From assembly GCA_024529925.1 (NCBI GenBank), contig JAFEUB010000306.1, positions 132,001 through 196,000 of the forward strand: a stretch of 64,000 bases of DNA, written 5' to 3'. The position numbers were made by a program, and so were the translations under genes. The stretch comes from Ophthalmolycus amberensis (lineage: Eukaryota; Chordata; Actinopteri; Perciformes; Zoarcidae). The notes under the pieces were generated by a model that saw nothing but the letters and a program-made list of their open reading frames with translations, searched no databases and was not told the origin of the DNA. Shown piece after piece: positions 1-11,287 of this stretch. Numbering within the stretch: the first letter of the stretch is position 1; the number at the start of each line of letters is the position of its first letter.

Positions 1-509
1 GGCTGGTGGGGCTGCGTTCTTCCTGAAATCCACAACCATCTCCACTGTCTTTAGAGCGTTGAGCTCTAGGTTGTTCAGACCGCACCAGGTCACCAGATGG
101 TCAGTCTCCCACCTGTAGGCGGACTCATCCCCACCAGTGATGAGTCCAATGAGGGTGGTGTCATCCGTGAACTTCAGGAGCTTGACGGACTGGTGACTGG
201 AGGTGCAGTTGTTGGTGTACAGGGAGAAGAGCAGAGGGGAAAGAACGCAGCGTTGGGGAACCGGTGCTGATGGTCCTGGAGGATGAGACGTGCTTTCCCA
301 GCTTGACGTGCTGCTTCCTGTCAGACAGGAAGTCTGTGATCCACTTGCAGGTGGAGTTGGGCACCTGCAGCTGGGAGAGCTTGTCGTGCAGCAGAGACGG
401 GATGATGGTGTTGAAAGCAGAGCTGAAGTCCACAAACAGGATCCTGGCGTAGGTTCCTGGGGAGTCCAGATGCTGGAGGATGAAGTTCTGGAGATGCTGG
501 AGGATGAAG
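1..509 (-). mobile_element. Non-LTR retrotransposon (LINE) reverse-transcriptase fragment
   Basis: Read on the minus strand, this encodes part of a LINE reverse transcriptase, including the block MDFSSAFNTI (finger/palm, motif A region) at about 433-400 and downstream LKF-DD-like sequence near 165-180. Positions 1-279 are nearly identical to 45743-46022, where the same family recurs. The catalytic motif here reads F-T-D-D, against F-A-D-D in the other copy. A frameshift near 265-290 and the truncation at about 509 show it is dead. It continues off the left edge. The right end runs into a TAC microsatellite. Confidence 0.85.
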
Positions 510-513
510 TTAT

Positions 514-1115
514 GCTGTACTACTACTGCTACTACTTTACTAATACTACTACTTTATACTTCTGCTGTACTACTACTTTACTAATACTACTACTACAACA
601 CCGGGGTGGTATAGTTTTTACCAGCACAGCTGCACAGGACAGGAGAGACAGCACGACAGGAGTTTTCTTTGTTCCTTTTGTTAGTTTGTTTGTTTGCTTT
701 ATTTAATAAATAATACAAAAATCGGAATCCTGCTTGGACAATCCACTCTCTTCTGGCTGCGTACGAATACCGACCACGGTGCATCAGTGGCGTTTGATTA
801 TTGTTTGTTTGCCACTACAACTACTACTACTACTTTATACTTCTGCTGTACTACCACTACTACTACTACTTTATACTTCTGCTGTACTACTACTACTACT
901 TTATACTTCTGCTGTACTAATACTACTACTACTACTTTATACTTCTGCTGTACTACTACTTTACTAATACTACTACTACTTTATACTTCTGCTGTACTAC
1001 TACTTTACTAATACTACTACTACTACTTTATACTTCTGCTGTACTACTACTACCACTACTTTATACTTCTGCTGTATTACTACTACTTTATACTTCTACT
1101 ACTACTACTACCTTC
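514..1115. repeat. TAC/CTA trinucleotide microsatellite with higher-order units
   Basis: Long runs of tactactac are interspersed with a recurring longer unit containing ctttatacttctgctg. The array is split by a foreign 214-bp insertion at 600-813. The plus-strand frames are open only because the repeat lacks stops; there is no sign of a gene. Confidence 0.9.
600..813. mobile_element. Short insertion in the microsatellite, candidate 8-bp target duplication
   Basis: A 214-bp non-repetitive block interrupts the TAC array and is bounded by actacaac on both sides (592-599 and 814-821). It begins accggggtggt and ends tgtttgcc, and has AATAAA-type sequence near 705-710. There is no clear terminal inverted repeat or TG..CA end. 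It could be a solo LTR-like or non-autonomous element. The flank match could also come by chance from the repeat context. Confidence 0.4.
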
Positions 1116-1891
1116 TGCTGCATACTTCTGTTGTAGTTTTCTGTGTCTTTGTAGTATTTAGTACTACTGTGATTGTACAGTTAAAAGAGACGTTTTTGTT
1201 ATGGTTGCTTTTATTTCAGGAAAAGTTTCACCCGATGAGACGAGCACCTCATGCACAGGGGAGGGTACCAATATATAATATATACAAATATACATATATT
1301 ATATATAAGGAAGACATTCTGATTAAAGTGTAAAACATGCTTCATGCTTGAAAATGAGAAAGGATGTAAACATGCAGCTGACATCAAAGAGTTAATATTA
1401 CAGTCCAAACATGTAAATAAGACGTTTGTTCCTCATTATTATTATTATTATTATTTATGACACAAACCTTGATTTCTAAACACAAAACAGTCAAAGACAG
1501 AAGATGACAAACTTATTCATTAACAAGGTTTTATTTTCATAAATCAATTATGAAATCAGCTTCAGATCCTAAAACGTTTCTGTAGGAACTCGTTTAATAA
1601 ACGTTTAATAAACATCCAGTATTTTACTAATAATTAATGATTCATCTTAAAGTAAATAGAGATTCACACCAGAGAATATGTGTGTTGAAATATTAATCTA
1701 ATTTAGTTTATTGAACTCTTTCAGCTGTAATTGTTTGTTTGTCTTCAGGCTCTTTAGGTGACGACTAAAATCAAACTGCATTCTGGGAAATCAGCTTTTC
1801 ATCCACTAAACATCTTGAACTCTGTCTTTGTCTCTACAAACCTCTCTTAAAGGTGAAAGAACATCATCATTTAAAGAGACAAACATTAGTG
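1116..1891. other. Intergenic, AT-rich, no gene seen
   Basis: No coding signal was recognised. It contains a short (ATT)n run near 1436-1456 and a TA-rich stretch near 1270-1305. A tttatt (AATAAA on the minus strand) near 1708 is the first canonical polyadenylation hexamer I see downstream of the LRRC57 stop. Confidence 0.5.
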
Positions 1892-3275
1892 AACGTTGTG
1901 TGAATGTTGGTGAACGTTGGTGAACGTGTGTGAACGTTGGGTGAACGTGGGTGAACGTGGGTGAACGTGGGTGAACGTTGGGTGAACGTGGGTGAACGTG
2001 GGTGAACGTGTGTGAACGTTGGGTGAACGTTGGGTGAACGTTGGGTGAACGTGTGTGAACGTGTGTGAACGGTGGGTGAACGTTGGTGAACGTGGGTGAA
2101 CGTTGGGTGAACGTGGGTGAACGTTGGGTGAACGTTGGGTGAACGTGGGTGAACGTTGGGGAACGTGTGTGAACGTGGGTGAACGTTGGGTGAACGTGGG
2201 TGAACGTTGGGTGAACGTGGGTGAACGTTGGGTGAACGTGGGTGAACGTTGGGTGAACGTGGGTGAACGTTGGTGAACGTGGGTGAACGTTGGTGAACGT
2301 GTGTGAACGTGTGTGAACGTTGGGTGAACGTTGGGTGAACGTGGGTGAACGTGGGTGAACGTTGGGTGAACGTGGGTGAACGTGGGTGAACGTTGGGTGA
2401 ACGTGTGTGAACGTTGGGTGAACGTTGGGTGAACGTGGGTGAACGTGGGTGAACGTTGGTGAACGTTGGGTGAACGTGGGTGAACGTTGGGGAACGTGTG
2501 TGAACGTTGGGTGAACGTGTGTGAACGTTGGGTGAACGTGTGTGAACGTTGGGTGAACGTGGGTGAACGTTGGGTGAACGTGGGTGAACGTTGGGTGAAC
2601 GTGGGTGAACGTGGGTGAACGTTGGTGAACGTGGGTGAACGTTGGTGAACGTGTGTGAACGTTGGTGAACGTTGGTGAACGTGTGTGAACGTTGGTGAAC
2701 GTTGGTGAACGTGTGTGAACGTTGGTGAACGTGTGTGAACGTGTGTGAACGTTGGTGAACGTGTGTGAACGTTGGTGAACGTGTGTGAACGTGTGTGAAC
2801 GTTGGTGAACGTGTGTGAACGTTGGGTGAACGTTGGGTGAACGTGTGTGAACGTGTGTGAACGTGTGTGAACGTGTGTGAACGTTGGGTGAACGTGGGTG
2901 AACGTTGGGTGAACGTGGGTGAACGTTGGTGAACGTTGGTGAACGTGTGTGAACGTGTGTGAACGTGTGTGAACGTGTGTGAACGTTGGGTGAACGTTGG
3001 TGAACGTTGGTGAACGTGTGTGAACGTTGGTGAACGTGTGTGAACGTGTGTGAACGTTGGTGAACGTTGGTGAACGTGTGTGAACGTGGGTGAACGTTGG
3101 GTGAACGTTGGTGAACGTGTGTGAACGTGTGTGAACGTGTGTGAACGTGTGTGAACGTTGGGTGAACGTTGGGTGAACGTTGGTGAACGTTGGTGAACGT
3201 TGGTGAATGTGTGTGAACGTTGGTGAACGTGTGTGAACGTTGGTGAACGTGTGTGAACGTGGGTGAACGTTTCCC
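1892..3275. repeat. 10-12-bp minisatellite (gtgaacgttggg family)
   Basis: About 1.4 kb of tandem gtgaacgttgg, gtgaacgtggg and gtgaacgtgtgt units. Unit length varies between about 11 and 12 bp, so minus-strand frames read through as TFTHVHPRSPNVHQRS-like peptides of nearly 500 residues. These are repeat translations, not a protein. It lies immediately downstream of the LRRC57 stop codon. Confidence 0.95.
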
Positions 3276-3601
3276 TGAGTCTCTGCTGTCACCTGGAAAC
3301 ATAGTAAAGGTTCACCATCACAAACAGCTCTGTCTTCTTCTTCTCTGGTGGTAAATAGGTTTCTTCATGTCGTCTAAGAGACTGTCCTGTCTGTCACAAA
3401 GGTTAACTGTATCAAACAGGAAGCAGCAGGTCTTCTCATAAAGTCCAGCAGGTAGTGGGGGTGGGTGGGTGGGGGGAGGGCTGTGAGGTGGTCTGTATTT
3501 TCACAGCAGAAGAAGCAGCAGCAGCAGCAGGGGGCGGAGTCTCAGCTGACCCCGCCCCCCCACGGTGACGCTCCACATTTCAGACTCGCCGCTGACGGTC
3601 T
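3276..3601 (-). other. LRRC57 downstream flank / probable 3' UTR start
   Basis: This is unique sequence between the minisatellite and the LRRC57 stop codon, with a G-rich stretch (3453-3480) and a GCA run (3510-3530). No AATAAA or ATTAAA is present on the minus strand here, so either a variant signal is used or the 3' UTR extends through the minisatellite. Confidence 0.5.
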
Positions 3602-6600
3602 TCAGGCGAACTTCTTCTTGGTGGCCGTGAAACGCTCCATGTACTGAAGGGGGAACAACAGAGCCCATCAGAGACCATCAGAAACCATTACAGACCATTA
3701 TAAACCATCTGGGACCATTATAAACCATTACAGACCATCAGAAACCATTACAGACCAGTATAAACCATCTGGGACCAGTATAAACCATTACAGACCATCA
3801 GAAACCATTACAGACCAGTATAAACCATCTGGGACCATTATAAACCATTACAGACCAGTATAAATCATTACAGACCATCAGAAACCATCACAGACCAGTA
3901 TAAACCATTACAGACCATTAGAAACCACCATAAACCACCAGAGACTATGATATCCGTTGCAGTTTTAAGTGAGGGATTACAATCACAGACCTGCTGTGTG
4001 CTCTATAATCTCCTGTTATCTCCCACAGACCCTGAATGCATCGTGACAGGAAGTGGTTCTGACCTTGTCGTATCCCTGCAGATCTCTGAGGTCCTTCACC
4101 TCGAACAGGTTCCCCTCCACTGAGAACAGGGACAACTGGGAGTCCCCCAGGATGGTCTGAGGGATGGAGGACAGCTCCAGGCAGTTCTCCTCCAGACGGA
4201 GGACCTTCAGACGAGGACACAGGGACACGTCCGCCGACAGAACAGAGATCTGGATCAGGAGGAGAACCGGATTACTTCAGACCTGGAACCTAGACTACTG
4301 ACACCTGTGGTTGTTGGTTTGTTTGAGTTAATCTTCATACAGGAGAACGTTGTGTTCTTTAGTCTGTGACACTGAGACCAGTCCATCACAGTGTAGCCCC
4401 GCCCTAAAGCATCCCCTGCTTTATGGTCTGTTTGACTCTAAATGGACCATAATGTACTAAATGAACATCATGCTGTATTGAAGAAGACTTGAAACTAGAG
4501 ATTGAGACCATAAACTCATGTTTACAATGTTTACTGAGGTAATAAATCAAGAGAGAAGTAGAGTCATTTTCTCATAGACTTCTATACAACCAGAGGAGTC
4601 GCCCCCTGGTGGACACTAGAGAGAATGCAGCTTTAACACATGAAGCTTTGACTTCTCTTTAAAGAACTAGAGGTTGATGACTAGTTTGTGTTATTTAAAT
4701 AAATTATAAATAAAGTTGAGTTGACTCAGTAAAACTAGTTAAAAGACATTTGTTTCATATAATAATGAGAGCAGCTCCTCTGACGACACAGGTTCATAAA
4801 ATCGGTAAACATGAGCACCGAGTCTGAACCAGACCGGGAGACTCGTGGTACCTGGTTCTGGTTGAGGTTGATCTCGATGGTCTGCAGCTCGGACACGGCT
4901 GCGGGGACATTCCTGATCTGGTTTCGGGACAGGTCCAGCAGGTCCAGGTGCCTCAGGGTTCCCAGTCCGGGGGGGAACTCTGAGATCTGGTTCCCGGACA
5001 GGTTGAGGGTCCTTAGAGCTCTGAGCTGGCCCAGAGTGGGGGGCAGCTGCTGGATCCGGTTCCCATTCAGACTCAGAGTCTCCAGCTTCTTCAGCTTCCC
5101 AATCTCACTGGGGAGACTGGCTGAGGACAGAAACATCTGGAGGTTAATCCGGATCAGAACCAGGGCCCCGTTCCTGGTCCGTGGTTCACTAAGTCGATCA
5201 AATGTCCTATTAGCAGCCTAAATGAACGAGATGATTGAAGTCAGGCTATGTCGGTTTCTCCGAGGCTGATCCTCTCAAACAGTTAATCCGACCCAGACGA
5301 TCAGGATCAGGATGGTTGCGCGTGCCCGTCCTACTTCTAAAGGGGGAAGCGTGGATCACAGAAACCATGATGTTCTAACAGTACAATGTGAAATAAAGTC
5401 AAAGAAAGAGCCTCTTTGTTCTCCGCTGACGAGCAGGAGATGATCATGAACGCATATGAGGAACTCAAGACCGTAATCACAGCAAAATAGAACAGCGGCA
5501 CCGCTGAGAGGACGAGACAAGAAGCACGGCAACATATCAGACACGTTCAATGCGTCAGTGTTGGAAATGTATCGGCTCATTTTAATGCCTCATCACCCCA
5601 ACCAATCACATGACATGTCTTTAATGTGTCTGGCAGTAGACTTCATGATGCATCATCCAATGAGATCGATAGTGACAATAATGATCTCAACTCTTTCAGA
5701 ATAAGTAATAAAAACAAGCCCAACGAGGATCTAATGATACTCATTAATATGAGGATATATGTACTGTATGCCCTCATGTATCATGTACTATATATGTGTA
5801 TGTATGTGTAGATCACATATAGAACTAGCAGTGTGAATATGTGTGTGTGAGTCTGTGTGTGGGCGGATCAGTATGTGTGTGTGTATTATTCATCAGACAT
5901 TCAATCAACTGAAGCAGTGAAGATCAATAGTGTGTGATTCTCTCTGTTCTCATCATGATCCACCTTCATCATGTTCTACAGTAATGATGTGCTGCTGTAC
6001 TAATAACACTGTCATATCATTATGAGTGCTTTAACCTCATGTATGCAACCAGCCATCAAGAGGACATGGGAGCAAGTACACACTAAGCACACACACATGA
6101 CTCAGAATGCTGAGTCAGCACAATATGTGCCATGGTGATGTGAAGAACACATCCATAAGTTTATTAAGCGCCAAATCAACTTGACCAACAGCGCGGCATG
6201 CAGCGGCTTTCCCCACTGTTCTCCGCATCGCCGACACGACAACAACGCAGCACTCGCACAACAGCTCAAGGCTGCATCCAGTCTGTGGGACAGGCAGTGT
6301 GGTGTTCAATGTCTGCTCCAGAAGCTCTGTAAAGAAATGATTCCTTGTGGACAGAATGGACAGCGCTCGTATAGGAAGTCATCATGATGTGATAACGGAT
6401 CTTGGCGATGTGGAAGAACTCTCTCCCTATAAAACGCTCATCTAACTAATATCCTCCTCCATCAGTGGATCTCTGAGGAAGGGAGCTGCACATTAATGCA
6501 ATAGAGGCTTCTTAGTTTGCTCCGCTGCTTTTAAGGATCACCGTGTGTCTCACTTTAGCATTTCATCAACTCCCGTATAACCCCCAGTATATGCGCAAGC

Positions 6601-7143
6601 GCATCAGACTACCGCAGAGATCTTCAACAGGGGGTCCGCGAAAGTTTTGGTTGATTAGACAATTCATTTTTTTTTTTTTTGCTCTAAACATGAATGTGTC
6701 CATTATTTGAATAGTTCAGTATTGTATGAAGGATAACATGTATCTTTATACATGGCAGTGGCACTAATAGTTCAAGCTTATGGATGTGTTGCGATGGTGA
6801 TTTTGCCGAACTTGCTTCGTGGAACCGAAAAGCCTGATCTACGTCATCTTATCCTTAAAAGTATCCGGCTAACTCAGTTAGCCACGTACGAGGAACGGGG
6901 CCCAGACGTTTAGAGACCTCATCCAGTGTAGAACTGAACCAAAGCATCAGAACCAGATCACCAACAACAACATCATCAACAGTTGGATCTCTCACCGAGT
7001 CGGTTCCCGTTCAGCATCAGACTCTTGAGATGCAGGAAGTTCCCGACGGCGGGAGGAAGAACTTCGATCTTATTGGCCGTCAGATCGACGGTCCGAAGGT
7101 TAGAGGCGAGTCTCTGAAGCTCCTCTGGGAACTAAAAAAGATG

Positions 7144-7181
<38 letters not shown>

Positions 7182-9630
7182 TGCTGGGCAAGTTAACGCG
7201 ATAATAACGCGTTAACGCATTCATTAATTAACGCCGACAATTATTTTATAGCGCGTTAACGCATTTTTTTTATTTTGAAAGTCCGTTGCTCACTGGCAGC
7301 GGTGGAGGAATGGAGACTACTGGACATCGCTGCGGTCAACTCACAGACACTCACATGTTAGTGCACCTCTATGCTGACATTCACTGTAAACACATTCAAA
7401 CGGCGCAGATCGGGAGCGAGCGAAGGACTTTGAAAGTTAAACGGAAAGATTAACGTGAGACAACATCCGGTTTCTCCAGACGAACATCCGGTTTTCAGAA
7501 TAAGATGCCAACAAAGTATGAATTATATTCACATTAAGTATGAAACATGCTGCCTGCATCTCGTGAGTTAAAGGGAAAATACAGCTAAATTGTGGGTAAA
7601 GTGTCTTTATTCTTTGATCGCTGGGTCACCTTCATCACCTCTGAGTTACAGCATCACAGTGATGAAGAGTAGAGCTGCATCACAGTGATGAAGAGTAGAG
7701 CTGCATCACAGTGATGAAGAGTAGAGCTGCGTCACAGTGATGAAGAGTAGAGCTGCGTCACAGTGATGAAGAGTAGAGCAGCGTCACAGTGATGAAGAGT
7801 AGAGCTGCATCACAGTGATGAAGAGTAGAGCAGCGTCACAGTGATGAAGAGTAGAGCAGCGTCACAGTGATGAAGAGTAGAGCAGCGTCACAGTGATGAA
7901 GAGTAGAGCTGCGTCACAGTGATGAAGAGTAGAGCAGCGTCACAGTGATGAAGAGTAGAGCTGCGTCACAGTGATGAAGAGTAGAGCAGCGTCACAGTGA
8001 TGAAGAGTAGAGCAGCGTCACAGTGATGAAGAGTAGAGCTGCGTCACAGTGATGAAGAGTAGAGCTGCGTCACAGTGATGAAGAGTAGAGCTGCGTCACA
8101 GTGATGAAGAGTAGAGCAGCGTCACAGTGATGAAGAGTAGAGCAGCGTCACAGTGATGAAGAGTAGAGCAGCGTCACAGTGATGAAGAGTAGAGCAGCGT
8201 CACAGTGATGAAGAGTAGAGCTGCGTCACAGTGATGAAGAGTAGAGCTGCGTCACAGTGATGAAGAGTAGAGCTGCATCACAGTGATGAAGAGTAGAGCT
8301 GCGTCACAGTGATGAAGAGTAGAGCTGCATCACAGTGATGAAGAGTAGAGCTGCGTCACAGTGATGAAGAGTAGAGCTGCGTCACAGTGATGAAGAGTAG
8401 AGCTGCGTCACAGTAATGAAGAGTAGAGCTGCGTCACAGTGATGAAGAGTAGAGCTGCGTCACAGTGATGAAGAGTAGAGCTGCATCACAGTGATGAAGA
8501 GTAGAGCAGCGTCACAGTGATGAAGAGTAGAGCTGCGTCATAGTGATGAAGAGTAGAGCAGCATCATAGTGATGAAGAGTAGAGCCGCATCATAGTGATG
8601 AAGAGTAGAGCAGCATCATAGTGATGAAGAGTAGAGCCGCATCATAGTGATGAAGAGTAGAGCAGCATCATAGTGATGAAGAGTAGAGCAGCATCATAGT
8701 GATGAAGAGTAGAGCCGCATCATAGTGATGAAGAGTAGAGCAGCATCATAGTGATGAAGAGTAGAGCCGCATCATAGTGATGAAGAGTAGAGCAGCATCA
8801 TAGTGATGAAGAGTAGAGCAGCGTCATAGTGATGAAGAGTAGAGCAGCATCATAGTGATGAAGAGTAGAGCAGCATCATAGTGATGAAGAGTAGAGCAGC
8901 GTCATAGTGATGAAGAGTAGAGCAGCATCATAGTGATGAAGAGTAGAGCAGCGTCATAGTGATGAAGAGTAGAGCAGCATCATAGTGATGAAGAGTAGAG
9001 CAGCATCATAGTGATGAAGAGTAGAGCAGCGTCATAGTGATGAAGAGTAGAGCCGCAGGGACCTCTGAGCGACGGGGCAACCGATCGCCCCGAGGCAGCA
9101 GAGTGAAGAGGTCGGGCGGGGGTGTAGGGCTTGACCGCGGCCTGGAGATAGGAAGGAGCTGTTCCTTTCACTGCCCTGTAGGCTAGCACCAGAGTCTCAC
9201 ACTGGATGCTCTTACAGGGAGCCAGTGTAGAGAACGGAGAAGGGAAGTTGCGGGAGAACTTGGGGCGATTGAACACCAGGCGAGCTGCAGCTTTCTGGAC
9301 AAGCTCCATAGGTCTGATGGCCGACGCCGGAGCTCCGGCAAGTAGTGAGTTGCAGTAGTCCAGGCGGGAGATGACAAGAGCCTGGATGATCACCTGCACC
9401 GTCTCATCAGTGAGGAAGTGAATCCTCCTGATGCTGTAGAGCAGGAATCTGCAGGAGCGTGTAACCGATGCAATGTTTGCTGAGAACAACAGTTGGTCGT
9501 CCAGGGTCACACCCAGGTTCCTCACAGTCACGTTCATAGAGTGCGCAATACACTACTGTATAATTCATTATTGAACTTTGAGCATAACAATGAGATTAAT
9601 CACGATTACAAATTGTAATCGTGATTAATA

Positions 9631-9677
<47 letters not shown>

Positions 9678-10050
9678 ATATTATATCTTAATAAGGCAAG
9701 GAACGCTTTCAAAGTACTAAATAACATATGGAGGTCACAGCAGTACACCATCAACACCAAACTTAAATTGTATCAGAGCTGTGTTTTATCCACCCTGTTG
9801 TACGGTTCTCAATGCTTACATTGGACACCAGAAGGGAAAAGAGAAAGAGGCCGACCAAGAAACACACGGAGAAGAACTGTGGAGGAGGAGATGCAGAGCC
9901 TCAACCACTCATGGGGCAACATCCAGAGACTGGACAGGACAGACGGGACCGAGGGGAAGACTTTTGTTGCTGCCCTACATGCCAAGAGGCATAAAGGGAA
10001 ATGATGATTGATTATTTTTATATATATATATATATTTTTATATATATATA

Positions 10051-10137
<87 letters not shown>

Positions 10138-10343
10138 TAAGGGTGTAACGGTTCACAAAATCCACGGTTCAGTAGAAAACTATAGATGCCAGAGAAATGT
10201 ACTTGATTTTAAAATATATTTATTCATTACAACCAACATCATAAAGTTATTCTTTGACAATGATGGAACTAAACCTGAGTGAACGTGGCTCTTCATCTCC
10301 CATTCAGTGGTCAGGTGATGTGTGTTACAGTCAGGAGGTGATG

Positions 10344-10374
<31 letters not shown>

Positions 10375-10625
10375 ATTAATATATGTATGTATGTATATGT
10401 GTGTATTTGTATGTGTGTGATGCTCTGATCCCAACGTCTCCTGACTTTCGTGTTTTCCACGTGTTGGGGTGAACAGATTATTTTCAGGTAAATATTTCAG
10501 TGTAAACACGATGACGTCATCACAGAATAGGTGTGTCTCACCTCCTGAAGCCCCTTTGACGTCAGCTGGAACACTCCGGTCTTCTGGGAGGTCTCCAGGT
10601 GAGACTTCAGAGCACTGTTCCCCAT
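3602..10625 (-). CDS. lrrc57: LRRC57, leucine-rich repeat-containing protein 57 (5 coding exons, 238 aa)
   Basis: Minus-strand exons: 10625-10542, 7131-6996, 5120-4852, 4249-4064, 3643-3602. All introns have GT-AG ends and the phases close. The protein starts MGNSALKSHLETSQKTGVFQ, a near match to vertebrate LRRC57, and ends YMERFTATKKKFA. Its length of 238 aa compares with 239 in human. In between are tandem leucine-rich repeats, for example LETLSLNGNRIQQLP, LRTLNLSGNQISEFP and LDLLDLSRNQIRNVP in exon 3, then the conserved RLEENCLEL and GYDK blocks in exon 4. Gly2 makes it a candidate for N-myristoylation and membrane attachment (inference); its molecular role is poorly known. It is head to head with HAUS2, as in other vertebrates. 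Intron 1 carries a hAT element, a 1.4-kb minisatellite and LINE pieces. No disabling change is seen. Confidence 0.96.
3660..3935. repeat. ~20-bp minisatellite in LRRC57 intron 4
   Basis: Tandem cagaccattataaaccat-type units alternate with gaaaccatta and ctgggaccagtata variants, filling most of the 420-bp intron between exons 5 and 4. The array starts about 17 bp from the exon 5 acceptor. Confidence 0.9.
4375..4690. repeat. Dispersed fish repeat in LRRC57 intron 3
   Basis: The stretch from gtgtagccccgccc through the gtcgccccctggtgg block resembles a dispersed element I recognise from many percomorph introns (from memory, not searched). No ends or target duplication could be fixed. It contains no coding potential. 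Confidence 0.45.
5221..6995. other. LRRC57 intron 2, unclassified sequence
   Basis: No gene recognised. The short open frames have no family resemblance. There is a poly-T run near 6668-6681 and GT-rich patches near 5830-5885. The mixed composition (GC-richer at 6180-6330) suggests old transposon debris, but I could not identify it. Confidence 0.4.
7648..9053. repeat. 26-bp minisatellite inside the hAT element
   Basis: About 54 tandem copies containing gtgatgaagagtagagc followed by tgcgtcaca or variants. Copies before about 8530 mostly read tcacagtgatg; later copies read tcatagtgatg with agc/cgc variants, giving two subfamily blocks. The homologous element at 52190 has one copy. Confidence 0.95.
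9054..9537 (-). mobile_element. LINE reverse-transcriptase C-terminal fragment
   Basis: Minus-strand translation gives NLGVTLDDQLLFSANI, SRLDYCNSLLAGAP and KAAARLVFNRPKF. These blocks are typical of the C-terminal end of the reverse-transcriptase ORF in an abundant teleost LINE (L2/CR1-like by resemblance). The fragment has a frameshift near 9200-9240 and lacks the catalytic core. It is nested between the minisatellite and the right arm of the hAT element. Confidence 0.8.
9632..9667. repeat. (TA)n microsatellite
   Basis: A perfect TA run directly follows the decayed right end of the hAT element. Confidence 0.9.
9690..10004 (+). mobile_element. LINE 3'-terminal ORF fragment
   Basis: The plus-strand reading KARNAFKVLNNIWRSQQY, LYQSCVLSTLLYGSQC, KRERGRPRNTRRRTVEEE and FVAALHAKRHKGK is the tail of a LINE reverse-transcriptase ORF. 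It differs from the L2/CR1-like family next door. It is truncated at its 5' end and ends near the stop at about 10002. A long TA-rich tract follows. Confidence 0.7.
10016..10136. repeat. (TA)n microsatellite with T interruptions
   Basis: Alternating TA runs are broken by short T tracts in LRRC57 intron 1. A second TA run lies at about 10342-10372. Tyrosine/isoleucine-rich frames across it are artefacts. Confidence 0.9.
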
Positions 10626-10804
10626 CTGGACCTGTCTGTCTGTCTGTCTGCTCACCTGTGTCTCCGTATGTCTCTCTGCCTGTCCTGTCTCTATCTGTCT
10701 CTCTGCCTGCCTGTCTGTCTCTCTCTCTCTGCGGACACACACGCACTGGAGAAGCAGCTCCACTCTGTCGATCTACAGCAGGACGCTGATCTCGTTCATA
10801 TTAA

Positions 10805-10814
10805 ACCGGAAGTG
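10805..10814 (+). promoter_or_regulatory. ETS-family site
   Basis: ACCGGAAGTG is an exact match to the consensus for ETS factors such as GABPA/ELK, often found at TATA-less bidirectional promoters. It is about 180 bp upstream of the LRRC57 ATG. Confidence 0.5.
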
Positions 10815-11033
10815 AGTCTTTAACGGTTTAACGGTCCTCCTCTTCTTCTTCGGTGGTAATGAGATCAGACGGTGAAATCACTGCAGAATACGAAAACAAC
10901 AATCTTCAACAACGAGCAACAGGCTGGAGGAGCTAGCTCCATTCGCTCGTTAGCTATGAACACAGCTATTGTTTGATAGAATAAAGTAGAGAGAAGACTT
11001 CCTGTCTCTGTGAGGACTGAACGGATGTAGCTG

Positions 11034-11081
11034 TGTTCCCATTGGCTCACACGGCTGAAGCTGTGTGAGCCAATGGGAACA
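11034..11081. promoter_or_regulatory. Perfect 19-bp palindrome carrying two opposed CCAAT boxes
   Basis: The left arm tgttcccattggctcacac (11034-11052) and right arm gtgtgagccaatgggaaca (11063-11081) are exact reverse complements around a 10-bp spacer. Each arm carries one CCAAT box, so NF-Y could bind in both orientations, which suits a divergent promoter. Confidence 0.65.
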
Positions 11082-11220
11082 GCGGAGAGGGGAACGTCAT
11101 CGCCTCTTCTTTTGATTCTTTATTTGCAGGTTGGCAAACAGCTCTCAGGGCACATTACCGCCACCTACCGGTCTGTAGTGAGAGCTCGCTCCAGGTGGAA
11201 CCTGTAGGAGCTCCATTCCT

Positions 11221-11236
11221 CCAGCAGGGGGCAGCA
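11221..11236 (+). promoter_or_regulatory. CTCF-like site
   Basis: CCAGCAGGGGGCAGCA fits the core CTCF consensus well. It lies on the HAUS2 side of the shared promoter. Binding is inferred from sequence only. Confidence 0.4.
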
Positions 11237-11287
11237 GAGCAACATCTGCCGTTAAACCTCCAAATAAACCAAGAAGAAGAAGAAACA

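Larger units (their letters stand above)
7179..9628. mobile_element. hAT-type non-autonomous element, expanded by a minisatellite and a nested LINE
   Basis: It starts tagtgctgggcaagttaacg and shares its left part (7179 to about 7640) and right part (about 9540-9628) with the 943-bp element at 51628-52570. The right terminal repeat is decayed and lacks the final tgcccagcacta. Between the arms, a single 26-bp segment of the shorter copy has become a 1.4-kb array (7648-9053), followed by a LINE fragment (9054-9537). It sits in LRRC57 intron 1, 47 bp from exon 2, just beyond a (TA)n run. Confidence 0.8.

Noticed and set aside
1806..3302. Minus-strand ORFs of 498 and 468 codons (HVHTRSPNV-type repeats)
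   Set aside because: They are translations of an 11-12-bp minisatellite without stop codons; two frames are open and give the same peptides.
10510..10520. CRE (tgacgtca) as a promoter element of LRRC57
   Set aside because: The palindrome is real, but it lies inside LRRC57 intron 1 just past the first coding exon. Without transcription-start data I do not call it regulatory.
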